Shown piece after piece: positions 1 through 10,299 of a stretch of DNA of 64,000 nt. Each line of letters opens with the position of its first letter. Position 1 is the first letter of the stretch. Origin of the DNA: Arabidopsis thaliana (Eukaryota > Streptophyta > Magnoliopsida > Brassicales > Brassicaceae); contig NC_003071.7 of NCBI RefSeq assembly GCF_000001735.4, forward strand, positions 631,001 to 695,000, written 5' to 3'. Position numbers and translations under genes: made by a program. The notes beneath the pieces are model-generated. The model worked only from the letters and a program-made list of their open reading frames with translations. It had not been told where the DNA came from and searched no databases.

Positions 1-75
1 AACAACAACAACAACAATGATAATAATAATACCTTGTACTCATACATGTATCATATAAACCAGTTACGTATATTA

Positions 76-341
76 TACCATCTCAATTGGAGGTATCTCA
101 TAAGAGTTTCTCACAATTAAAAAAATAAAAATAATGAAAATGAAGGAGAGAGAGTGTAGAAAGTTTCTCACTTGAGAAACTCTAAGATACTCTCAACAAC
201 CTATCATGACAATTCTCATCTCACTATTGGTTCAATTTTTTAATAAAAATATTTTTTTAATCAAATAATCAAATTATAATATAATATTAATATTTTTTTT
301 GTTTGAGAAACTTTATGGGTTTCTCATGAATGGAGATGCCC
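76..341. mobile_element. MITE, PIF/Harbinger (Tourist)-like, TTA target duplication
   Basis: A 266-bp AT-rich block without coding potential, flanked by TTA at 73-75 and 342-344. Its ends are imperfect inverted repeats: the left end has CATCTCAATT followed by GTTTCTCA, and the right end, read in reverse, has CATCTCCATT followed by GTTTCTCA. A 3-bp TTA/TAA target duplication is typical of PIF/Harbinger elements. It lies about 70 bp past the stop codon of the neighbouring minus-strand reductase gene, so it may fall in or next to that gene's 3' UTR. The outermost two or three bases of the two ends do not match, so the exact left end is uncertain. Confidence 0.55.
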
Positions 342-412
342 TTAGTTTCTCTACTTGTATCATACAATAAAGGTCACAGATTTTGAAATTTGCAAAGATA
401 TATCATACATTC

Positions 413-1449
413 TCAGAGGAAGCCTTTGTCTCTAAGACTCTGGACCGTCTCCTTAACCGCATCTTCAACCGCAGTAAAAACCAGCCCGAGCTCAATCAAT
501 CGCTTAGCCGCATCATTACACGACGTAAGCCCAGGTTGAGTCTCTTTATCAAACTTGTGAACAGCAAACTCAGGGAAGAGCTTAGACACAAGAGCAGCAA
601 ACTCACTGAACTGATAAATCCCATTAGTGCATAAAAACCGTCCAGAAGCGTCAGGTGTTTCGAATAGCATCACATGACCTTTAGCCACATCTTTCACGTG
701 AACCACACCGAGCCAGTGATGCTCTTGCGTCTCGGTCGAGCCTTGTAAAAGCTGTAGCAGAACAGCACAGCTTGCGTTTAGGTTCGGTTGCAGAAGCGGT
801 CCGAGACATGTTGATGGATGAATCGTCACAATGTTGGTTCCATGCTTCTCCGAAAATTCCCAAGCTGCTTTCTCAGCTAATGTCTTCGAAATTGGATACC
901 ATTTCTAAAATCAAAATTATATACCAATCGTTACAAATATCATATAAATCATCACTAACCATTTTAAACCGAAATTTAACGAACCTGCCTCGACTTGCAA
1001 AAATCAAGATCGGACCACGACGACTCATCGACGGGAACTTTTTCCGGCCAATTAGGGTTAGGAACCAATGCGGAGATAGATGACGTGATCACCACGCGTC
1101 TCACATTAAACCTCTTAGCAGCTTCCAACACATTGATCGTTCCCTTAACCGCCGGTTCGACCAGCTCCTTCTCTGGATCTACCGGTGGATCCAACGTACA
1201 AGGTGACGCCACGTGGAACACTCCCGCACATCCATCAATAGCTCTGGAGATTGCATCAGAGTCTAAGAGATCCGCTTCAAAGATCTTGATCTTAGAATCG
1301 GATCCGGGTAGTTGCAGAAGATGAGTCGGGTCGGATCCTGGGTAAATCGAAGCGTGGATTTTAGTATATCCTTTCTCAATTAACGTTCGGATTATCCAAG
1401 ATCCGATGAAACCATTAGCTCCGGTTACACACACTGTCTCTTTCGCCAT
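413..1449 (-). CDS. Cinnamoyl-CoA reductase-like NAD(P)-dependent reductase (318 aa)
   Basis: Two exons on the minus strand: 1449-985 and 904-413, joined by a GT-AG intron of 80 bp in phase 0, giving 318 aa. The protein is an extended short-chain dehydrogenase/reductase. The Rossmann glycine motif G10-A-N-G13-F-I-G16 follows an initiating MAKETVCVT, and the catalytic Y158-x3-K162 lies in KWYPISK at the start of exon 2. True lignin cinnamoyl-CoA reductases carry a KNWYCYGK-type signature. Here it is replaced by KWYPISK, so this is a CCR-like or DFR-like member whose substrate cannot be told from sequence. No signal or transit peptide is visible, so it is probably cytosolic. I recall it as At2g02400. 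The gene is divergent from the NYN gene, with 263 bp between the two start codons. Confidence 0.9.
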
Positions 1450-1712
1450 TGTTGATCAATAAGCGCTCACTGAGAATTTTTTTGTTCTCTCTCTCTATCG
1501 CAATTTATCTCAGAAGATAAGAAAAAAAAAACATCTTTCCAGTAAAAAAGGATCCTTTGTTTTTTTCTTACACGTAAAAAATGGATTTTTTTTTCTCTCT
1601 TAAAGATATAATGCGTTGATACAAAAGCGTAACGTTGACATGATATTATCCACTAGTTTTATAGACTTTTCAAAAAAAGGAGAGAATTTTCAATTCTTCA
1701 GTAGTCAAATAG

Positions 1713-3613
1713 ATGAAGACCGCCGGAGCGCCGCCGCAGAGAGGTGGTTCCTCTTCCTCCTCCGCCGTATACTTTAACTGGTCTTCATCATCTTGTTCTT
1801 ACGATAGCTGTAGAGTTTTGGTGGTGAAGATGGGAGGAAAAAGCAAGAAGCCTCATCAATCTTCTTCTTTTAAGGTCCACACATAGATGCACATTTATGT
1901 AAAGGTTTCTTCTTTGAGAACTAAAAGTCTCTTTTTAATCCAAAATAGTTGAGAATTCGAAGCGGGGGTTTGTGATCAACTAATCCATCATAACATTCAT
2001 TGTTTTGAATTGATTCTGAAATGGATTTGCCAGTCTTTTCTTCTTGGTTTATGATCAATTGGTTTACTGATTTGAATTGAATAATTGAATTCTGAAATTC
2101 TTCTCTGTTTGGTTCCTTTTAGATCTCTAGTATCGGAGTTACGGATATGATGAATTGTTCATTGAGCATTTTGCAAACCATTCACTTGATTTTGGTTTTT
2201 GATGGCAGGAGTCAGAGCCAGAACCACCGAGAATCAAATCCAATGTTAAGCATAACTTGCAGCTTCTCAAGTTATGGAAGGCATGTAGTAGTAGTGTGAT
2301 CTTTTTGTTTCATTACTACTGTGTCTAAGTCTAAACATTATTAGTGTTCAAGAATTTGTCTAAGTTACAATCTTTGGAATTGTATGATATATATTGTAGG
2401 AGTTTCAGAGCAGAGGATCTGGCATGGCTAAGCCAGCGACTAGTTACAGGAAGAAGAAAGTAGAGAAAGACGAGTTACCGGATGATAGCGAGCTCTACCG
2501 GGATCCTACAAATACGCTTTACTAGTAATTACACTCTATTTTTACTATCTTCATATTGTTTTTAGAATGTATTTTGAGGTTTGAAAGTTTAAGGAATGTT
2601 TGTGATTCCCTGAAAGGGGTTTTACAGCACGAACCAAGGTCTATTGGATGACGCAGTTCCGGTTTTGCTTGTTGATGGTTATAATGTGTGTGGATATTGG
2701 ATGAAGTTAAAGAAACATTTCATGAAAGGAAGGCTTGACGTTGCTCGGCAGAAGTTAGTTGATGAACTTGTGTCCTTCAGTATGGTTAAAGGTACAAACT
2801 TTGGACGAATCTACATTTGATTTCATCTATGGCTAATGAGTAATGAGACAATTTGATTTGAAATTGTTGTAGAGGTTAAGGTAGTGGTTGTGTTTGATGC
2901 TCTCATGTCTGGTCTTCCTACTCACAAGGAAGACTTTGCAGGGTACAGTCATTTGGCCCTTTTCTGTCTGTTTTCGATATCCTTATTTACTTTGACAACT
3001 CAAAAAGTTTTATCCTTTTTGGCCAGTGTTGATGTGATTTTCTCAGGAGAAACTTGTGCTGACGCTTGGATTGAAAAGGAGGCAAGGAAAAATGATCTCT
3101 TTACCCCCAAAGCCTGTTCAAATAGACGGCTTTACGAGAATAATTGTTGATGTTTCTTCATTTCTGATATTGATAGGTGGTTGCATTGAGAGAAGATGGA
3201 TGCCCCAAGGTTTGGGTTGTAACATCTGATGTCTGTCAACAACAAGCAGCACATGGAGCGGTATTGGGGCATCATATCGATGTTATAAACTCGTTATGTT
3301 CATATCTTGTTTTTGATTTTGGTGACTGATTCTTGACAGGGAGCTTATATTTGGAGTAGCAAGGCATTGGTTTCTGAGGTATGAAGATCATCACCAAAGC
3401 AATTTGCTTCTTTTTTTTTTGTTTGTGATTTTGATTTTGTGAAACATGATATTGTAGATTAAATCGATGCATAAGGAGGTTGAGAAAATGATGCAAGAAA
3501 CAAGGTCAACATCTTTCCAAGGGAGATTGCTTAAACACAATCTTGATTCTGAAGTCGTTGATGCTCTTAAAGATCTTAGAGACAAATTATCAGAAAACGA
3601 AACAAAGAGATGA
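1713..3613 (+). CDS. YacP/Rae1-like NYN-domain protein, putative RNase (308 aa)
   Basis: Nine exons: 1713-1874, 2209-2280, 2400-2524, 2628-2791, 2873-2942, 3027-3081, 3177-3260, 3340-3378 and 3458-3613, all in phase, giving 308 aa. The NYN (PIN-like) fold is marked by V135-D-G-Y-N139, a VVVFDA strand with D183, ADAWIE with D210, and VWVVTSD with D234: the acidic residues expected at the metal site. Bacterial relatives (YacP/Rae1) are ribosome-associated endoribonucleases. The basic, serine-rich first 100 residues could be an organelle transit peptide, which is inference. A short charged helical tail ends the protein. Introns 2 and 6 begin with GC instead of GT (AAG|GCATGT and GAG|GCAAGG), and only these choices keep the frame. 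I recall it as At2g02410. Confidence 0.88.
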
Positions 3614-4023
3614 CAAAAAGACCAATCCGGATTATATAAACAATTAACAAGGCTTGGTCTCTCCATGTAACTTCTGTCCCAAGTAAGTAAGCTAATCTGA
3701 CTTGTAAAAAACAGAGGCTGCAGAGGAAACGAGGGAGATAGAGAGAGAGAGAGCTCAAATGCTTTGTTATTGTTGTATTTGTGTCTGAATTCTTTTTGAC
3801 TAATCTATATATAGATTCGTTTTCTTTGGTCCAAACATATGGTTAAAAGATAGTTCTGAATTTTTCTTTTAGCTTCATGCATAAGAATCATCTTAACCTA
3901 ATAACCTATGTTTATTATTTTACAATAATGTAAAAATGTAAATTTTTAGTTGAATAATGAACCAAATTTTTATGTAAAAAAACTTGGATGTTTATTTTCA
4001 AACACAAACATCAGTAACACTTG

Positions 4024-4961
4024 AAGCAGTAGAGAGAATTGGAGGCAGAGCAAGTCTACAAATTTGCAGATAGTTCCAGGGTTTGAGCTGTTTGTTCTGG
4101 TCAGTCTCCAATCAATCAAAGCATATGGTTTATCGAGAATGGATAGAGATTCAAGAGAAGATTGAAGAACTGAGTTTGCAAAGGCTTATCAATGCCTTCG
4201 ACTTCGAGTTGAGATTGAAGAAAAGGTAAAGAAATAGCAAGTGATCTTTTGAAAATAGATCTCATATATTAATGACTTTCCATGTCTGTATTTGCTGAAG
4301 TTGATCTGAATTTGCATATTGTTCATGTCAATGGATTGTCTGCTGTTACTAAATTTAACTTTGTGTCAGCACTCTTTACGTTTTGAATTGTCGAACCATT
4401 CACTTGTTCAGTTATTATTTGGTCTATCCATCCTTATATGTTGTTCTCTGTTTAGATAAGGACAAAGAATAGACACCAGAGGAACTGAACCAAACAGCTG
4501 AGGCAGTTGGATATGGTGCGGTGAAGTAAGTATACGTATCATCTCTATTCTACTGGTCACATGTCATGAGCAGGGAAATTACAGCCGTTTATCAGAAAGT
4601 CTGGCAAAGACATAGATGAGCTGAAACAGGTACTTTAGCTGCACGAACATTAATCACTTTTTTAACTTTATTCTTTGTTCCTCTTTGCTGCACCTGAAAC
4701 TTTCACATTGTCTCTATCAAAGAAATGCTATTAGGTCCTACCAAACACAGTTCGATAAAGAGTAGTTCTTATGTTTCAACAACATCTGCTTCATTGCATA
4801 TACTTGTTTCATATTTGACTTCTTTTTCTTGGTAACAAGATGAACAATTGCATAACTCATGTGTAAATGATTTGCAGACGGTTGAGGAAGCTTACACCAA
4901 CTTGTTACCGAGCGTACTGTGCGAGTACCTCTACAGATTATCTGAACACTACACGGACTAG
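4024..4961 (+). pseudogene. Arginyl-tRNA synthetase pseudogene, intron-containing fragment
   Basis: Translated pieces match plant arginyl-tRNA synthetase in the right order but are broken. About 4026-4075 reads AVERIGG and then QIC with a frame slip. About 4163-4225 reads a stop, then RTEFAKAYQCLRLRVEIEEK, ending at a good GTAAAG donor. 4455-4526 reads DKDKE, stop, TPEELNQTAEAVGYGAVK, where the TAG at 4470-4472 replaces the usual tryptophan TGG. 4591-4629 reads FIRKSGKDIDELKQ, ending at a GTACTT donor. 4879-4961 reads TVEEAYTNLLPSVLCEYLY onward, ending early at TAG. Intron-like gaps with splice signals remain between the pieces, so this is a DNA-level duplicate and not a processed copy. The central exons and the true C-terminus are missing. 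Confidence 0.8.
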
Positions 4962-5286
4962 CGTACCATGAAATTTGTGGATTGGCCTCTGCAGCTTTGT
5001 TTGAAATTCACTATAGCTTAGATGGCGAATTGGATTTAGACATGGACTTCCGGATTGTATGTTGTCTTTGAGTCTCAAGGGATTGATTAATGTGATGATA
5101 TTTATACACCATAGCTGAAATGAAATTTGTACTTAAAACTGATGGATAATTAATAACAGAGACGGTTAAGGAACATAATCCAACTACCAAACGACATAAG
5201 TACCATGAACATAAAATAAACTACTAAGATATGTAAGGGATAATACAACTTAATCATCTCTATCAGTTTTCGTGTTTCCTTTTTAC

Positions 5287-5607
5287 TCACTGAGGATACC
5301 ACTGAAGATCTGGTGGAGGAAATGTAAGATCTTCCGGCTGATAAACAGGCTGATCCGCAAGCTCCACGTATTCGTCGTCGTTGCGAAACAAGTAGCGGAC
5401 CACAACAGCTAAACAGACTATCGAAGCAATAACACTAAGTCGTTTTTCAACAAAAACATCCCAGAAAAGATTAGAGACAAAAGCACCGAGCTTGGGGAGG
5501 ATGAAGAACGTGAACAAGAATGAAGCAGCGGCCTTGTAATAGAACTGAATGGCATGGAATGCCACTAAGCGGCGGAAGGAGATCGGCCCGCCATTATCGT
5601 CAGCCAT
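5287..5607 (-). CDS. Small uncharacterised membrane protein (106 aa)
   Basis: Single-exon reading frame from an ATG at 5607 to TGA at 5287, 106 aa. I do not recognise the family. The protein starts MADDNGGPISFRRLV, then has two hydrophobic stretches, about residues 20-45 (FYYKAAASFLFTFFILPKLG) and about 57-70 (LSVIASIVCLAVVVRYLF). The tail is acidic and proline-rich with tyrosines (QPVYQPEDLTFPPPDLQWYP). No signal peptide cleavage site is evident. The layout suggests a small tail-exposed membrane protein, for example of an organelle or ER membrane. It lies tail to tail with the arginyl-tRNA synthetase pseudogene. Codon use and the clean start and stop support a real gene, but the function is unknown. 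Confidence 0.7.
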   Translation of the reverse strand: MADDNGGPISFRRLVAFHAIQFYYKAAASFLFTFFILPKLGAFVSNLFWDVFVEKRLSVIASIVCLAVVVRYLFRNDDEYVELADQPVYQPEDLTFPPPDLQWYPQ

Positions 5608-5878
5608 CGTTTCTTTCTTCTCTGTGTTTTCGATTTCAGATTTCTCTGTGCTTTAATGTCCGAACCACTCACTCTGATACCTGACAACCTGAGCTAAGGA
5701 CTTTTTTCCCACTCGTAGGTAGTTACACTCCATGTCATTAATTATCTTGGTTTATAGGATATAGGTTTGGTAAGTATATACATTTCCGGTTGGATTTTGG
5801 TTAAACTATTTCGTTTTGTTTTACAGATCAGAAAAACAAACGGTTTATGAATAACTTCCGGTTTGGTTTTCTGTTTAA

Positions 5879-6369
5879 GGTGATGTTATTGGTTCCTAAT
5901 TTACAAGGAATTTTGATGACTTCAATCAAATCCTAAAAAATAAAGAAATGAAAGATTTTTAACGATTGTTAGAAAGTTTTTTTATAATTTTGTTGATTAG
6001 TTTTTCATAATTTTGTAAAGTTTCTCAAACAATCTCTCTATTTTGATAATATTTTTCATAATTTTCCATGACTTCATTTTGTAAAGAAAAATGTCGAAAG
6101 TCATGAACCAATAACATAATAATTTAAATCATTAACAATCAAAGATTCTTTGTTTTAATTGAATAACACAAAACTTTCAATAACTTTATAAGAGTATGAA
6201 TCTAATAACCCAAAATTTATGAAGATTTTAGATTACTTTGTACAAATCTTAAATGAATAACACAAAACTTTAACATACTTTAAAAAAAAATTTATTGAAT
6301 AACAACAGATTTTACATGACAGTTTAAATTACTAAAACTCTTTTGAAATCATAAACGAATACCACCCCC
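5879..6369. mobile_element. MITE-like element with TAA target duplication
   Basis: A 491-bp AT-rich block flanked by TAA at 5876-5878 and 6370-6372. Its left end reads GGTGATGTTATTGGTT and its right end, reversed, reads GGGGGTGGTATTCGTT, which is an imperfect terminal inverted repeat. There is no coding frame. TAA target duplications and ends of this GGGGGTG-TTATT kind suggest a non-autonomous PIF/Harbinger-type element. It separates the small membrane protein from the gene-poor region to its right. Confidence 0.55.
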
Positions 6370-6748
6370 TAAGTTTTTTTTGATGAAATAGAAAAAGAGT
6401 TGTTTTGATTTAGTAGAAATAGAGTTTGTTTGATGTTATATCAAAAGAGTTTGTTTGATGAAGTAGAAATAGAGTTTGTGGTATGAAGAAGAAAAAAAGT
6501 TTGTCCGTGTGATAGTTTATAAGAACAAGTAGCAAAAGAGAATCTACTTATACATTTTTGGTAAAGGTTTGTGTAAAAAAATTTTAAATTTAATATTATT
6601 TAGTTTTTAATCCCTACAAAAAATATCTAAACAAAATATTCTATAGTACAAAACTTACAAATCATCAAATAATATTTAATCCTTACTTAAATAGTTTCCT
6701 TTCGTGAGGTCCAACTTCTTAATATTTACACTTGAGTAATTGCATAAT

Positions 6749-6845
6749 ATGTCTATAAAAACTTAAGGCCCAATAACCATCCAAAAACTGCAAACATATC
6801 CAACTCATCATATGTCTAAAGAAACTTAAGGCCCAATAACCATTG
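6749..6845. repeat. 34-bp direct repeat, two copies
   Basis: Near-identical copies at about 6749-6782 and 6812-6845, both containing TATGTCTA, then ACTTAAGGCCCAATAACCAT. The start-to-start spacing is about 63 bp. Each copy carries a GGCCCA motif (TGGGCC on the minus strand), which is known from plant promoters. It may sit at the 3' side of, or within, the doubtful minus-strand frame at 6816-7319. Confidence 0.7.
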
Positions 6846-7319
6846 AAAATTCGTGTTTTGCTCCCCAAGCAAAATATATATGTTATCGAAAGCCGTATTT
6901 AGAATACAATAACTGCGTTTCTGCGTAGCAATTAATTCGAAGTCCAAGCTCAAACTAACACAACTAGCCATCCTAACATAATCACCTTGGAAGAAGAATT
7001 TCCAAGGTTTCATGTTGACTGGTGGTGGCGGTGTAGAATGCAGACATGAAGAATTTGACAGTGGAGATGAAAGAAGATCGGAACATGGAGAGGAAGGCGG
7101 GTACCACTCTGTTTGCTCAACAAGCGGAGAGGACGGTGGAGAGAAATTCTGGTAAAACTGATACGACTTTGTTTGCTCCATAGGCGGAGTGAGCAGTGGA
7201 AAACAAGTCTGGTGAAACTGATACGACTCGGTTAACAAAAATTTATGATAAAAAAAAAAGTAAATTAAATTGATAAAAAGTAAGCAAAACATAAGAAACA
7301 AATGGAAAAAAAAAAACAA
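6816..7319 (-). CDS. Doubtful minus-strand reading frame with 20-aa repeats
   Basis: Open frame of 167 codons. The first 30 or so residues are low-complexity hydrophobic sequence from A/T runs and are unlikely to be real coding. A more plausible start is the internal methionine in MEQTKSYQFYQ. The frame encodes repeats of about 20 residues (SYQFHQ..PLLTPPMEQT, SYQFYQ..PPSSPLVEQT, EWYPPSSP), matching a 60-bp DNA period at about 7130-7250. No known domain is seen. Part of the sequence and its AT-rich flank reappear at 7.9-8.4 kb. It may be a short hypothetical gene or just a decayed repeat, so confidence is low. Confidence 0.25.
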   Translation of the reverse strand: MFFFFHLFLMFCLLFINLIYFFFYHKFLLTESYQFHQTCFPLLTPPMEQTKSYQFYQNFSPPSSPLVEQTEWYPPSSPCSDLLSSPLSNSSCLHSTPPPPVNMKPWKFFFQGDYVRMASCVSLSLDFELIATQKRSYCILNTAFDNIYILLGEQNTNFQWLLGLKFL

Positions 7320-8060
7320 AAATTATAGATATAAATTTGAGATTTCAGTATCACTTGACTCGGCTTCTTGGACTTGTGTCTCTTCCAAATTTATTTCAGC
7401 CTCAGCATCTTCCTCATTCATAAACTCAAGATCCATGCTGCAACATCAATAAAAAAAACCTTTGTAAGTTCCTGTTATATTGCAAGATCACAAAAACCTC
7501 ACGTATTAAACCATTTTCAGCTTTGCTCAATCAAATCAAAAGATAAAACTTAGACACTTCTAATGCCAAAGTGGATAATTTCAAAGCATTCAACGTGTTC
7601 TAAACTGATATTTTCTTTTATATATGGAATGCTTTGAGAATGGGTTAACCGGGCAGCCCATTTTCATTGGGTTTTTTAATTTTCATTGTTTTTTTGGTTT
7701 CAATTATGGACTTTACTGTCGTATTTGCTCGGCAGCTCATCATCCAAACCCAAACCCAAAAAGTTTGTAAGTGCCAATCCCCATAGTCTATTTGGTGGTG
7801 GTGTAGACCTTTTCTCCTTGGTGATCATTGCTGTGATATTCGTGGTGATTGTGCATGTCTTCCTTAGGTGAATAAGAGCTTGATAAAACCAATTTTTTAG
7901 AAAGAAAAAGCTTAATTAGGCAACAAAACATTATGAGAAAAAGAAAATAAATTAAATTGATAAGAAAATAAACAAAACATAAGCAAAATTTAAGAAAATA
8001 TATAAATTCAAAAAAAAGACCAAAAATGTAGATATAAATTTGAAATTTCAAAAACTAGGT
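7228..8060. repeat. Dispersed duplication: 7228-7345 and 7915-8060
   Basis: The block at 7228-7345 (AACAAAAATTTATGA..., AAATTAAATTGATAA, AACATAAG, TAGATATAAATTTGA) recurs in the same order and orientation at 7915-8060 with substitutions and small indels. It flanks each of the two doubtful minus-strand frames, which suggests a local duplication of a unit of about 690 bp. Confidence 0.6.
7686..7871 (+). CDS. Doubtful small frame with C-terminal membrane helix (61 aa)
   Basis: A 61-codon frame. Its second half reads KPKPKKFVSANPHSLFGGG, then a hydrophobic helix of about 20 residues (LFSLVIIAVIFVVIVHVFLR), ending at TGA. That layout resembles a tail-anchored or small membrane protein, but I recognise no family. 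The frame lies inside a locally duplicated noncoding stretch. It could be the last exon of an unannotated gene or chance. Confidence 0.2.
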   Translation: MFFWFQLWTLLSYLLGSSSSKPKPKKFVSANPHSLFGGGVDLFSLVIIAVIFVVIVHVFLR

Positions 8061-8111
8061 ACATTGGCTAATATAATATAGTCTCATATGATAGAGACCA
8101 TGGTTTATAAA

Positions 8112-8393
8112 TCAGCAGATCATAACCAGTAGGGTCATAATTCGGAACCTCATATCATAGAATTGAAGGTCGAGGCGACGGTGGTGACAGTGAGAATTAT
8201 ATGTTGACAGAGGATCAAAGTACAAAGACGACTGATAAAAAACCGGACACGGAAGCTTTGATGGCGGAGAATCAGAGTACGAAGACGACTGATCATAAGC
8301 CATAGAGTCTCTTAGAGCATGAAACAGAGTGGAGGAATAATGAAAAGGGTAATCAGTATGGAGCACAGCAAGGCGTAGAAAATTTGAACCCAA
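8112..8393 (-). CDS. Doubtful minus-strand reading frame (93 aa)
   Basis: A frame of 93 codons beginning MGSNFLRLAVLHTDYPF. Its middle carries two related segments, AYDQSSSYSDSPPSKLPCP and FYQSSLYFDPLSTY, with a DNA period near 58-60 bp. This is similar in style to the frame at 6816-7319, and the two share a duplicated flank. No known domain is seen. A short TATATAT-rich region lies upstream. Treat it as a hypothetical gene or relic. Confidence 0.25.
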   Translation of the reverse strand: MGSNFLRLAVLHTDYPFHYSSTLFHALRDSMAYDQSSSYSDSPPSKLPCPVFYQSSLYFDPLSTYNSHCHHRRLDLQFYDMRFRIMTLLVMIC

Positions 8394-8959
8394 GTGTGGC
8401 GATCAAAAATGCGACGACTCAACGGCTTTGTTCTTTCGTTTATACTCTGTTTTTTATATTTTTAATATAAAAAAAGAGCTGTGAGAAGAAGAATGAGAGT
8501 AATAATAATATTCATGTTGCAAAAGTAAAAAAAAAGACTTGCGTAACAAATATTATATGGAGCTCATTTAATTTATCATTTATCACTTATTGTAATATTT
8601 TTGTATTTTTTGTGTTATATATTTGCTCTTTCATTCAGTTGTAAAAACATTCATCTTCATACAAAGAAAACCAACGTAAAGCTTTTTTCTATTATTACTC
8701 TTTTTTCATGATTGCTTTCCTTCTCATATTTCTTTCTCTTATAGTATATTTATTATTATTCCCTTTAGAACATGAAAAAAAAAAATTGATAGATAACTTA
8801 CGATACAAAATTCTATTAAATTACAACATGTTATTAGCATCATCACTCGGCCACGTTAATCTATATTTTTATCGGAGCGTGGCTCTAACGCCCTTTATAA
8901 ATATAATGCTTTTATGTGGTTGTTTAACGCACCATCTTATTTATTGTTTTTAACTTTTT

Positions 8960-9185
8960 AATATAGACAGTTTTAATCATCATAATTTACTTCTTGTTTC
9001 TAAGGATGATTTTAATCACCATATTTCATTTAATACTCTAATTCACAGTTTTAACATGGATGATTTTAATTACCATATTGTATTTAGTATTTTAAATTAT
9101 TATTTTAACATGGATGATTTAAATCAACGTATTTTTTATTTAATGCTTTTAATTTATTATTTTTATATAGATGATTTTGTTATCA
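8960..9185. repeat. Imperfect tandem repeat, unit about 54-57 bp
   Basis: Four to five degenerate units keyed on GGATGATTTTAATCACCATATT. Unit starts are near 8965 (partial), 9004, 9058, 9112 and 9169. Between the keys, each unit has a TTTAATACTCTAATT-like segment. There is no coding frame. Confidence 0.65.
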
Positions 9186-10198
9186 TATCATTATCATATT
9201 ATCATTTATATTATATATGAGGCTCAACCATCTAATCTTATGTATAAATTAATATATATTTTTCGATTATTTAGTTTTAGACTAAAATTTTATATTTTAA
9301 ATCTCAACGATCTTAAAATAAATAAATGAAATTAATTAGAATTACAAGTTTGATCGTTCTCAAAATATAACTTACTCTATAAACGGTAAGTTAGAATTAC
9401 AAGTTAATTCATCTTTCTAACATTAATTAAAGATGAATTGAAGTACATAAAAAATCAAAAACAATATTCCTTGATGATCCAGTTTTCGTTTGCTTCTATT
9501 ATTTCCAAGACTCGTTGACCTTAATAAGAAGATGAGGTCCGTGAGAGATTTCAATAATGCACAAAAATACACGAATCCATATATAAGCTATATATACAGA
9601 AATACACAGAAAAAAAAAGTTAAAATTGTCGTTTAGAACACGTTGACTTTCAATAAAAAACTTCCATATATAAAAACACGTGTATAGACAAAGTTACACA
9701 CACGTAAAGATATATCATCATGACAGAACAGAAGATGGATCGGATGTACGAGAGAAGTGACGATAAACAGAGAATAATAGATCAAAAAGAACATGGAAAC
9801 ATTACAGAAATAAATTTACGAAAAAACGTACAAAATAAGAGAAATTATTTTGGTGATAATTAATAAAATTAAGTCAACGGAAGAAACAGACGAAGAGATT
9901 CACGAGATATCCGCCTTGTCATTTATTTATCTTTTGTCCTACAAAGAGACATTTCATGGCCCGACTTCTCCGACCATTATATGTCCTAATAGTACTTCTT
10001 ATTTATTTCACTTTATTAGTTCTAACAAACTTAATGGACACTCCATTCAAAAAATTTAGAACGTTTACCATCAATGAGAACAAACATTTTGAATCGAGAT
10101 ATAAGTTCTTAAAACTAAATTTAGAATTGATTTAGATAATATTTATATTGTTGGATAACAAAATCAACTCGTAGATCCATTGCAAAATAGTCTTAGAT

Positions 10199-10259
10199 TT
10201 CGAATGGAGACGTGCGGTTTAATTGCAGATAAAGTGCGGTGCGGTTCAAATAATAACAA

Positions 10260-10299
<40 letters not shown>

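Noticed and set aside
772..1324. Plus-strand frames overlapping the CCR-like gene
   Set aside because: They run antisense to well-supported reductase exons and have no recognisable motif.
2281..2320. GT donors just after exon 2 of the NYN gene (CATGTAGTAGTAGTGTG)
   Set aside because: They either shift the frame into a stop in exon 3 or have a poor donor context. The GC donor at 2281 is in phase and gives the recalled 308-aa length.
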